A DNA stretch of 64,000 nucleotides, taken from positions 5,439,001 through 5,503,000 of the forward strand of contig NZ_CP107964.1 of the NCBI RefSeq assembly GCF_041434935.1, written 5' to 3'. Positions 52,324-60,700 of the stretch are shown piece by piece. A program made the translations under genes and the position numbers. A model generated the notes under the pieces. That model saw nothing but the letters and a program-made list of their open reading frames with translations, did not search any database and was not told the DNA's origin. This stretch comes from Kitasatospora sp. NBC_00374. Its GTDB lineage: Bacteria; Actinomycetota; Actinomycetes; Streptomycetales; Streptomycetaceae. The stretch's first letter is position 1; the number at the start of each line of letters is the position of its first letter.

Positions 52324-55300
52324 GTTCGAGCCGCCGAAGAGATCGGTGCTGCTGTTCTGCTGTCCGTTGCCGGACCGGCCCTGCTGGGAAATTTCCTGGG
52401 GATCGATCCGGAAGCTGCCGGTGGCACCCGGGTCACCGCCGGCACTGCGGCCCTGCTCCACGCCGCGGCGCAGGTTGGTCAGGCGGCCGCGGACCTCCTC
52501 CGGACTGCGGGAGACCTGCGGGCCTTCCTGCGGAGTCGGCTTGGCGTTGCCGGCGACCAGGTTCTGCTTGGGAACCCGGCGCGGCAGGCCGGAGGGAGTG
52601 GTGCCGCCGGCGGCGGGCTCGCGGAGCTGCTCCGCGCGCTGCCAGTCGCCGTCGTTGGCCGACTCCCACGTGGTGGGCGAACTGGTGGGACCGGTCGGGC
52701 CGTAGCCGCCGAGCGCCGACACCTGGTGGCCGCGCTGCTCGGACTCCGAGCCGCTCTCCCTGGCCCCGGCGAACCAGTTCGGCTTGTCGCCGCCCTGGCC
52801 GGTGCCCTGGTCTCCGAAGACCGGAGCCGAACCGCCGGCCAGCTGCTGGCCGGGACGGCGCTGCGGCAGGCCCGAGCCGAGCGTCCCGCCACCGGCGGGC
52901 GGAAGGGCCGTAGGCGGCTCCTCCTGACCGTACGGGTGCCCGGCAGCGGCCTCGGAGGCCCCGCCGTAGGGCTGGTAGCCCTGGTCGTACTGCTGGCCGC
53001 CGTAGCCGTCCTGCGGGTACGAGGAGTCGGCGTACTGCTCACGGCCGTACTGGTCCTGGTAGCCGCCGTCGGCGAACTGCTGGTCCTGGCCGTAGGCCTC
53101 GCCCTGGTAGCCGGCGCCCTGGTACTGCGGGTCCTGGTACTGGCCGCCCTGGTACTGCGGGTCCTGGTACTGGTTGTCCGCGTACTCCGGGTACTCGCCG
53201 TAGCCGTCCTGGGCGTACTGCTGACCGTTGGCGAACTGCTCCTGGCCGTACGGGTCCTGCTGCGGGCGGCCGTAGCCGTCGCCGTACGGGGGCTCGACCA
53301 GCTCGGCCTCGACCGGCTCGCCGTCACCGTCGCCGGGACCGACCTCCAGGGCCGCCAGGCGGCGCTGCTCGAGGCGCTGAGAGCGCTGCATGGACTCCAG
53401 CGCGGGGCTGAAGCCACCGTCCTGCCCGTGGCCGGTCAGGTGGTCGTCGAAGCCCAGCTCGGCGGCGCTGCGGGCCTGGCCGACCTGGTCCCAGTTCTGG
53501 GTGCTCGGCTCCTGCTCGGCGAAGATCCGGGAGACCGTGAACTCCTCCTCCGGCTCCGGCGGGGCGTTGAACTGGGTCAGTGCCTGCGGGAGCATCACCA
53601 GCGAGGTGGTGCCGGCGGACTCGCCGGACGGGCGGAGCTGGACCCGGATGTCGTGGCGCTGCGAGAGGCGGCCGACCACGAACAGGCCCATGCGGCGGGA
53701 GATGGTGGCGTCGACCGTGGGCGGCTCGGCCAGCTTCTCGTTGATCTCCGCGAAGTCCTCGGCGGTGAGGCCGATGCCCTTGTCGTGGATCTCCACCAGC
53801 ACCCGGCCGTCCGGCAGGCGGGTGGCGTTGACCAGCACCCGGGTCTGCGGGCTGGAGAACGAGGTGGCGTTCTCCAGCAGCTCGGCGAGCAGGTGGACGA
53901 GGTCGGTCACGGCGGGGCCGACGACCTCGGCCTCGGGGATGCCGGCCAGCTCGATGCGCTCGTACTGCTCCACCTCGGAGGAGGCGGCGCGCAGCACGTC
54001 GACCAGCGGCACGGGGGTGTTCCAGCGGCGGCCGGGCTCCTCGCCCGCGAGGACGAGGAGGTTCTCGCCGTTACGGCGCATACGGGTCGCGAGGTGGTCC
54101 AGCTTGAAGAGGTTCTCCAGCTGGTCCGGGTCGGCCTCGTTGTTCTCCAGGTCGGTGATCAGCGCCAGCTGGCGCTGGATCAGGCTCTGGCTGCGGCGCG
54201 ACAGGTTGGAGAAGATCGCGTTCAGGTTGCCTCGGAGCAGGGCCTGCTCGGCGGCGAGCGAGACCGCCTGGGCGTGGACCTGGTCGAAGGCGCGGGCGAC
54301 CTCGCCGATCTCGTCCTTGCCCCACAGCGGGATCGCGGCGACGGAGGTGTCCACCCGGTCCGGGTCGGTCTTGGAGAGCTTCTCGACCAGGTCCGGCAGA
54401 CGGTGGTTGGCGATCTCCAGCGCGGCGCTGTTGAGGACGCGCATACCGAGGATCATCGAGCGGGCGATGAAGCCGGTGAGCAGACCGGCCAGCGCGAGGG
54501 CCGCGATCACGATCGCCGAGTTGAGGATGGCGTCGGTCTGCGCGCGGGACTTGATGTTCGCGGCGCCGGCGACGACCTGGTCGAGGAGCGCGACTTCGGT
54601 GGCGCGCAGGGCGCTGATGTGGCCGTTGGTGGCCTGCATCCAGTTCTCGGGGGTCAGACCCTCGTCCTTGGCGGCCTGGAAGGTCGCCGCGGCCTGCTCC
54701 TTGCCCTTGGCCTCGCCCGCCGCCGCGGCCGCCGAGTAGGCCATGCCGATGTTCAGCAGGCCCTGGACGGTCGGGATGGCCTGGCCACCGGGCATCCGGC
54801 GCGGCGTGCGCAGGTCGGCGGCGGCCTGGTTGACCAGGGCGTCGGCGAAGACCTTGGCGTCCGCGGAGGTGCTGCCGGTGATGAACTCGCTGATCGCGGT
54901 CTGCTCCAGCTTGGCGGAGACCAGCAGGGTCTGGATCAGCTCGATGTTCTCGTACTTGGTGACCGTGCCGGTGCCGATGCCGACCAGCAGGTTGAGCATC
55001 AGCACGCGCTGGGTGGAGGCCGAGGCCTTGGCCAGCGACATGGCGTAGATCGAGCGGCCGCGGCTGGTCTCGCTGGAGCTGCCGAAGCCGACGGAGTTGT
55101 CGATGGCCAGCAGCGGCGCGAACATGATCGAGTACGCGCCCTGGGTGGCGGTCGCGAAGAGTTCCTTCTTGTAGGCGTTGTCCCGCAGGTGCGGGAGGTC
55201 CGCCACGAGCTGCTGGAAGGCCTCGTTGCGCCGGGCCAGCGTCTGGTCGTCCTTGACCTTGGCGAAGGCGGAGTTGTACGCCGCCAGCGCCTGGTCGGTC

Positions 55301-55797
55301 AGGCCCCGGTACTTCTTGACCGTGCCCTCGGTGTCGTTGCCGATGATGAGCGGCGCGGCGGTGAGGTCGCGCTCGTTCTCCAGGGCGTCGGCGAGCTGGG
55401 TCGCGGCCCGGGCGAGGGCCGCGGTCTTCAGCGCGCGGTCGGCCTTGACCCAGTCGTCGAACGAGGTGTTGACGCGCAGACCGCCGAAGACCAGGCCGAT
55501 GATGACCGGGATCAGCAGAATCGCGACGAGTCGCGTCGGCACCCGCCAGTTCAGCGGGGACAGGAACTCGTAACGGCCGGAGCTCGTCCGGCGGTCGTCC
55601 GGACCGGGGCTCTTCGCACTCGAACCGGCCTGCTGCGAAGCACCGCCGCCGATGACGACGGCCGGGCCGCTGCCCGGACGCTCCTCGGTCGGGGTGAACG
55701 CGGAGAACCCGGAGGGGGGCACCTGGCCGCCGCTTCCGCCCGGCTCGTTTCGACCGGGCTCGGAGCGCTGCGGGGTGACTGGCTGCTTACGCCTCAC
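52309..55797 (-). CDS. cvnA2: Conservon sensor histidine-kinase-like protein CvnA (cvn2 copy)
   Basis: A 1162-residue membrane sensor. GTG 55797 (MRRKQPVTPQRSEPG) with AGAGG nine bases upstream is preferred over an ATG at 55830. Order: disordered arm, membrane helix (about 90-110), extracellular NIT-type sensor domain (about 115-415), helix (about 420-440), HAMP (about 440-510), kinase core with FKLDHLATRMRRN near 569, N-box ELLENATSF near 639 and HDKGIGL near 672. A Tyr/Gln/Gly-rich tail (about 830-955) contains repeated QYQDPQYQG. Near the C terminus is a motif shared with the other CvnA, SRSPEEVRGRLTNLRRG (about 1095-1112). The kinase boxes look intact, although autophosphorylation of CvnA proteins is uncertain. 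Confidence 0.92.
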   Translation of the reverse strand: MRRKQPVTPQRSEPGRNEPGGSGGQVPPSGFSAFTPTEERPGSGPAVVIGGGASQQAGSSAKSPGPDDRRTSSGRYEFLSPLNWRVPTRLVAILLIPVIIGLVFGGLRVNTSFDDWVKADRALKTAALARAATQLADALENERDLTAAPLIIGNDTEGTVKKYRGLTDQALAAYNSAFAKVKDDQTLARRNEAFQQLVADLPHLRDNAYKKELFATATQGAYSIMFAPLLAIDNSVGFGSSSETSRGRSIYAMSLAKASASTQRVLMLNLLVGIGTGTVTKYENIELIQTLLVSAKLEQTAISEFITGSTSADAKVFADALVNQAAADLRTPRRMPGGQAIPTVQGLLNIGMAYSAAAAAGEAKGKEQAAATFQAAKDEGLTPENWMQATNGHISALRATEVALLDQVVAGAANIKSRAQTDAILNSAIVIAALALAGLLTGFIARSMILGMRVLNSAALEIANHRLPDLVEKLSKTDPDRVDTSVAAIPLWGKDEIGEVARAFDQVHAQAVSLAAEQALLRGNLNAIFSNLSRRSQSLIQRQLALITDLENNEADPDQLENLFKLDHLATRMRRNGENLLVLAGEEPGRRWNTPVPLVDVLRAASSEVEQYERIELAGIPEAEVVGPAVTDLVHLLAELLENATSFSSPQTRVLVNATRLPDGRVLVEIHDKGIGLTAEDFAEINEKLAEPPTVDATISRRMGLFVVGRLSQRHDIRVQLRPSGESAGTTSLVMLPQALTQFNAPPEPEEEFTVSRIFAEQEPSTQNWDQVGQARSAAELGFDDHLTGHGQDGGFSPALESMQRSQRLEQRRLAALEVGPGDGDGEPVEAELVEPPYGDGYGRPQQDPYGQEQFANGQQYAQDGYGEYPEYADNQYQDPQYQGGQYQDPQYQGAGYQGEAYGQDQQFADGGYQDQYGREQYADSSYPQDGYGGQQYDQGYQPYGGASEAAAGHPYGQEEPPTALPPAGGGTLGSGLPQRRPGQQLAGGSAPVFGDQGTGQGGDKPNWFAGARESGSESEQRGHQVSALGGYGPTGPTSSPTTWESANDGDWQRAEQLREPAAGGTTPSGLPRRVPKQNLVAGNAKPTPQEGPQVSRSPEEVRGRLTNLRRGVEQGRSAGGDPGATGSFRIDPQEISQQGRSGNGQQNSSTDLFGGSNHQER
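53115..53173 (-). repeat. 30-bp tandem repeat in the cvnA tail
   Basis: Two successive 30-bp units (containing GGTACTGCGGGTCCTGGTAC) encode the repeated QYQDPQYQG of the low-complexity tail. Confidence 0.8.
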
Positions 55798-56163
55798 TCG
55801 ACAACAACCTCTCGACCGACTGGCGGCCATGGATCAATCCAGCGGCTTCCCCCGGTGGCCGCAGCCCGCTGTGGGTGGAACTGCCAAGGGTGACTACGGG
55901 GTAGCTGGAATTTCAGCACGTGCAGGGATGGGGGACAAACAGCTCTCCGTACCCGGTCAGGCACGAGCAATTCGGACATTCATGGGCAGTCAGTAGCAAA
56001 ACGCAAGGTCATCCGCGCATATTGAATCGGATACATCACCCTGTGTCACTAGTGATCTCCAAATGCCTACCGAACTGTTATGGACAACTGCGCCCGTGCC
56101 CGCCTCCGCCGGGAGGGCGGAAGGCGGGCACGTGCCGAACCTCACTCACGAGAGGCCCGGCGA
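55798..56163. promoter_or_regulatory. Region between the two conservons (promoter of the cvn2 operon)
   Basis: This 366-bp gap separates the end of cvnD1 from the start of cvnA2, both on the minus strand, so it must hold the cvn2 promoter. It is AT-richer than its surroundings between 55960 and 56090. A perfect 10-bp palindrome, TCACTAGTGA, lies at 56046-56055. No clear -10/-35 pair was found, and no small gene was recognised. The first 65 bases after 56100 are GC-rich and may carry the cvn1 terminator. Confidence 0.45.
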
Positions 56164-56748
56164 TCAGCGGAGTCTGGCCAGGAGGGCGTGTTCGACGAGG
56201 GTGATCAGGGCGCTCTTGGCGCTGTCGCGGCGGCGGGCGTCGAGGGCGATGATCGGGGTGTCGGGGCCGAGCTGGAGTGCTTCGCGGACTTCTTCGGGGG
56301 TGTGGGGCTGGTGTCCTTCGAAGCCGTTGAGGCCGACGACGAAGGGGAGGCCGCTGTTCTCGAAGTAGTCGAGTGCGGGGAAGCAGTCGGCGAGGCGGCG
56401 GGTGTCGACGAGGACGACGGCGCCGATGGCGCCGCGGACGAGGTCGTCCCACATGAACCAGAAGCGGTCCTGGCCGGGGGTGCCGAAGAGGTAGAGGATC
56501 AGGTCTTCGTCGAGGGTGATTCGGCCGAAGTCCATGGCGACGGTGGTGGTCGTCTTGCCCGCGGTGTGGGTGAGGTCGTCGATGCCGGCGGAGGCCGAGG
56601 TCATGACGGCTTCGGTGCGCAGCGGGTTGATCTCGGAGACGGCCCCGACGAGGGTGGTCTTGCCCACACCGAAGCCGCCCGCGACGACGATCTTCGCCGA
56701 GGTGGTGGCGCGGCTGGGGGCGGCCGCGTTAGAGCTTGCGAAGTCCAC
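56164..56748 (-). CDS. cvnD1: Conservon GTPase CvnD (cvn1 copy)
   Basis: Translates to the same 194 residues as cvnD at 50457, including the P-loop GGFGVGKTTL and FGTPGQDRF. Only the stop codon differs (TGA here, TAG in the other copy), because the identical block ends inside it. It overlaps the end of its own cvnC by 20 bp. Since the two products are the same protein, the two conservons must share a common GTPase pool unless complex assembly is strictly co-translational. Confidence 0.95.
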   Translation of the reverse strand: MDFASSNAAAPSRATTSAKIVVAGGFGVGKTTLVGAVSEINPLRTEAVMTSASAGIDDLTHTAGKTTTTVAMDFGRITLDEDLILYLFGTPGQDRFWFMWDDLVRGAIGAVVLVDTRRLADCFPALDYFENSGLPFVVGLNGFEGHQPHTPEEVREALQLGPDTPIIALDARRRDSAKSALITLVEHALLARLR

Positions 56749-56776
56749 TGAGGACCCTTTCGAGCAGCGTGACGTC
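56166..56776. repeat. 611-bp repeat, copy 2 (matches 50459-51069)
   Basis: Second copy of the block containing cvnD and the 3' end of cvnC. On the right the sequences diverge immediately after GACGTC; on the left, just inside the stop codon. Confidence 0.92.
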
Positions 56777-57181
56777 AGGCGTACCGCCCGACTCGCCCGC
56801 AGCGGCGGGCTGGTGGATGGCGACCAGGCCGGCTTCGGCCAGGTCTGCGACAAGGATCCGGGCAACCCCGAGCGGCACCCCGGCCAGGGCGGAGATCTCC
56901 GCGACCGACTTGACCTCGCGGCACAGGCCCACGATCCGGGCGTGCTCCGGCAGCAGCCCGCCGGTCCGCTCGGCCGCGCTGGTGGTCGAGATCAGTGCCT
57001 CGATCGCCAGCTGGTAGCGGGGCCTGGTGCGGCCACCGGTCATCGCGTACGGGCGGACCAGCGGCTGCTGCTCGTAGCCGTCGGACTGCTGGCCACCGTA
57101 GCCACCGCCGGCCTGCTGGCCGCCGTAGCCACTGCCGTACCCGCTGCCGTACGAGCCGGCGGGTGTCGGGGGCGGGGTCAT
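56729..57181 (-). CDS. cvnC1: Conservon DUF742 protein CvnC (cvn1 copy)
   Basis: A 150-residue protein from ATG 57181 with AAGGAGG upstream. The N terminus is short and Gly/Tyr/Ser-rich (GSYGSGYGSGYGGQQAGGGY). The DUF742 domain starts at PLVRPYAMTGGRTRPRYQLA (about residue 40) and includes SVAEISALAGVPLGVARILV. It is about 70 residues shorter than the paralogue, all in the low-complexity arm, and the domain itself has many substitutions, in contrast to the identical cvnD beside it. Confidence 0.92.
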   Translation of the reverse strand: MTPPPTPAGSYGSGYGSGYGGQQAGGGYGGQQSDGYEQQPLVRPYAMTGGRTRPRYQLAIEALISTTSAAERTGGLLPEHARIVGLCREVKSVAEISALAGVPLGVARILVADLAEAGLVAIHQPAAAGESGGTPDVTLLERVLSGLRKL

Positions 57182-57324
57182 GAGTCCTCCTTGTGCTGCA
57201 GCCGTCGCTGGCGGCTGTCAGCCGGCACGGGCCGGCTGAGGCGGGGTCAGCCGCCTTTCGGCGGCCGGGGTTTGGGCGCCGGGCCCCGGACGGGCGGCCC
57301 GGCGCAGGGGCGCGGTTGACTACC

Positions 57325-57738
57325 TCAATGCAGGAGACTGCCCTGGAGTTCCGCGCGCAGCGCGGGGGTGAGGACGGCTCCGGCGCGGTCGACGAGGAGG
57401 GCCATTTCGTAGCCCACGAGACCGATGTCGGAGTCGGGGGAGGCCAGGACGGCGAGCGAGGAGCCGTCGCTGATGGCCATCAGGAACAGGAAGCCGCGCT
57501 CCATCTCGACGACGGTCTGGTTGACGTCGCCGCCCTCGAAGATCCGGCTGGCGCCGGAGGTCAGCGAGGTGAGGCCGGACGCGACGGCGGCGAGCTGGTC
57601 TGCGCGGTCGCGCGGGAAGCCCTCGGACATGGCCAACAGAAGACCGTCTGCGGAGACCACCACCGTGTGCGACACCCCGGGGGTGTTGTCCACGAAATTG
57701 GTGATCAGCCAGTTCAGGTTCTGTGCGGCCTGGCTCAT
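57325..57738 (-). CDS. cvnB1: Conservon roadblock/LC7 protein CvnB (cvn1 copy)
   Basis: A 137-residue roadblock/LC7 protein identical to the other CvnB except Ile for Val in FLMAISDGS. It begins 10 bp after cvnA. By analogy with MglB acting on MglA it may regulate CvnD; this is inference. The 143-bp spacer to cvnC (57182-57324) is GC-rich with no gene. Confidence 0.95.
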   Translation of the reverse strand: MSQAAQNLNWLITNFVDNTPGVSHTVVVSADGLLLAMSEGFPRDRADQLAAVASGLTSLTSGASRIFEGGDVNQTVVEMERGFLFLMAISDGSSLAVLASPDSDIGLVGYEMALLVDRAGAVLTPALRAELQGSLLH

Positions 57739-57763
57739 CTGACTCAACTCAACGCTCCTGGTG
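57329..57763. repeat. 435-bp repeat, copy 2 (matches 51889-52323)
   Basis: Second copy of the cvnB block with one base difference at 57474. Identity stops just inside the cvnA 3' end. Confidence 0.92.
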
Positions 57764-60700
57764 CTCGGGGCCGAAGCCAAAGGTGCCATCGGCGTTGCGC
57801 TGCCCGTCGTGACCGGGACGGTTGCCGCGTGCGGCGCCGCCGAAGCCGTCGAAGCCCTGCTGGGCCTGGCCGGCACCGGGGTTGGTGCCGGTACCCGCCT
57901 GCCGGCCCTGCTGGATGCCGCGGCGCAGGTTGGTCAGCCGGCCGCGCACCTCGTCGGGGCTCCGGGAGACCTGCGGGCCGGTCAGCGGCGAAGCCTCCGC
58001 CGTGCCCGACACCAGGTTGGCCTGCGGGGTGCGGCGCGGGAGCCCCGAGGTGGTCAGCCCACCGGTGGAGGGCTCACGCAGCTGCTCGGCCCGCCGCCAC
58101 CGCTCGTCGTTGGCGGACGGCCGCCACGGGGCCTCGCCCTGGACGGGTGCCTGCGGCTGACCCTGGGCCGGCCGCTGGGCCGCCTGCTCGGGACCACCCT
58201 GCGGGGCCTGGCGCTGCTGCGGAGCCGGCTGCGGCCGACCCTGCGGAGCCTGGCCCTGGTGCGGGCGGCCCTGCGGGGCGATCCCGGGGGCGGTGGTGCC
58301 GGGGCGCTGCGGCTGGTAGCCACCGGCGCGGCCACCCTCGGCGGCGTCCTCGGGACGGAACCACTGGGTGTCGTCGCCGGGGCCGGTCGGCAGGGCCATC
58401 GGCTGCGGACGCTCGGCGCCCGCCGGGCGCTGCGGACGCTGACCGCCCGGCTGCCCGTTCTGCTGCGGCGCGAACGGCTGCTGGGGCACCTGGCCCTGCG
58501 GGCCCTGACCGGCCGGGCCGGGAACGCTGGGCAGCACCGGCTCGACCAGACCGAGACCCAGCGGGTCGCGCGGGTCGATGTCGCTGGCCTCGAAGCGGGG
58601 CCGGGCGAACTGGGCGGTGCTCTCCGAGTCGCTCTCGGCGGACGGCTGCGGCTGCTCCTGGCGGCCCTGGGGGGCCTGCGGACGGCGCGGGGCGAGCCCG
58701 CCGCGGGCGGCGTCGCCGCCCGGGAGCGGTCCGCGCTGCGGCCGGCCGCCGGCCTGGTCGCCGGCCGGCGCCTGGTCGGCCCGGCCGTGCTGCGGACGCT
58801 CGCCGAACAGGTTGGCGTTCTCCGGGCGCTCGGCCCCGGCCCGCGGCTGCGGGCGCTCGGGCGCGGGCCGCCGGCCGGGCTGGCCCTCCTGCGGACGCGG
58901 AGCCTGACCCCGGCGGGGCATGCCGCCCGGCGCACCGGCACCGGCACCGGGCGCACCCGGGGCACCGGAGGCACCGGGCACGCGGCGCGGCGGCAGGTCG
59001 GCGGACTGGCCGCCGCCCTGCGGAGCCGGGCCGCCCTGGAGCGCCTGGCCGACCTCACGGGTCGGCAGGCCGCCGGCGCGGTTGCCGGGACCACCCGACG
59101 GCTGACCGCCGCCGAACAGCCCGCCACCGGCCTGCTGGCCGCCCTGCTGGCCGCCCTGGGGGCCGCCGGACTTCGGCGCGCCGAGCTGCGGGCGGCCGGT
59201 CGGGGCGGAGCCCGGACCCTGGCCCAGCGCGGCGGTCTGCCGTCCGGCCAGTGCCTCGGCCGCACCGGGGCGACCCTGCTGGCGCGGGGTCGGACCGGCG
59301 CCGCGCTGCGGCTTGCCACCGGGGCCGGCCGGGCCGCCGGGACGGCCGCCCCGGCGGTCGGCGGAGTTGGTGACGTCGATCGGGAGCATGACCAGCGCGG
59401 TGGTGCCACCGGAGTCGCTGGGGCGGAGCTGGATCCGGATGCCGTGTCGCAGGGACAGGCGGCCGACCACGAACAGACCCATGCGGCGGGAGACCGAGAC
59501 GTCCACCACGGGCGGGCTGGCCAGACGCTCGTTGATGTCCGCGAGGTCGTCCGGGCTGAGGCCGATGCCGGTGTCGTGGATCTCGACCAGCACCCGGCCG
59601 TCCGGCAGGGCGTGGCCGGTGACCCGGACCCGGGTCTGCGGGCTGGAGAACGAGGTGGCGTTCTCCAGCAGCTCGGCGAGCAGGTGGACGAGGTCGTTGA
59701 CGACGCGGCCGGCGACCTCGGTGGACGGTACGGCGGCGAGCTCGATGCGCTCGTACTGCTCCACCTCGGAGGCTGCGGCGCGGAGCACGTCGACCAGCGG
59801 GACGGGGCGGGTCCAGCGGCGGCCCGGGTCCTCGCCCGCGAGGACGAGGAGGTTTTCGCCGTTACGGCGCATACGGGTCGCGAGGTGGTCCAGCTTGAAG
59901 AGGCTGGCCAGCTGGTCCGGGTCCGCCTCGCGGCTCTCCAGCTCGGAGATCAGCGACAGCTGGCGCTGGATGAGGCCCTGGCTGCGGCGCGAGAGGTTGG
60001 TGAACATCGCGTTGATGTTGCCTCGCAGCAGCGCCTGCTCGGCGGCGAGTCGGACGGCCTCGCGGTGCACCATGTCGAACGCGTGCGCCACGTGGCCGAT
60101 CTCGTCCGCGGAGTCGACGCCGACCGGCTCGACGGTGACGTCGACGTCCTGCGGGTCGCTCTCCGAGAGGGTCTTGACCAGCTCGGGCAGCCGCCGCTCG
60201 GCGACGTCCTCGGCCGCGGTCTGCAGACGGGTCAGCGAGCGCACCATCGAGCGGGCCATCAGGGCCGCGCCGGCGATGGCGACGATGAGCACGATCGCGA
60301 CCAGCGCCGCGTTGACCAGGGCCTCGGTGTCGGCGTCGGACTGCAGGGCCTGGGCCTTGCCGTCCAGGTCCTCGACCAGCGAGGTCTCGATGTTCTTCTC
60401 CGCCGTGATCTTGGCGGAGGCGGCGTCGTACCAGTCCTTGTAGGTCCGGCTCTCGGCCTGCTGGATGCCGTTCGGGTTGAGCACCGCCTTGGTGAAGCGG
60501 TCGGAGTCGGCGATCAGCTGGTTGTAGCTCATCTGCGCGCGCTTCGCGCGGGCCTCGCCCTCGCCGTAGATGGCGGTGAAGTTGGCGAGCGCGTTGTCCT
60601 CGCCGCCCTGCAGGCGGATGCCGAAGGTCTCGTCCGAGGTGCTCAGGTCGGGCTGGCCGGGGCGGGCCAGCGCCGCGCTGATCAGTGCGCGCTGCATGGA

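Noticed and set aside
50459..57763. The long repeats as an insertion sequence or transposon
   Set aside because: No transposase, terminal inverted repeats or target duplications. The repeated blocks correspond to coding genes in the same operon positions.
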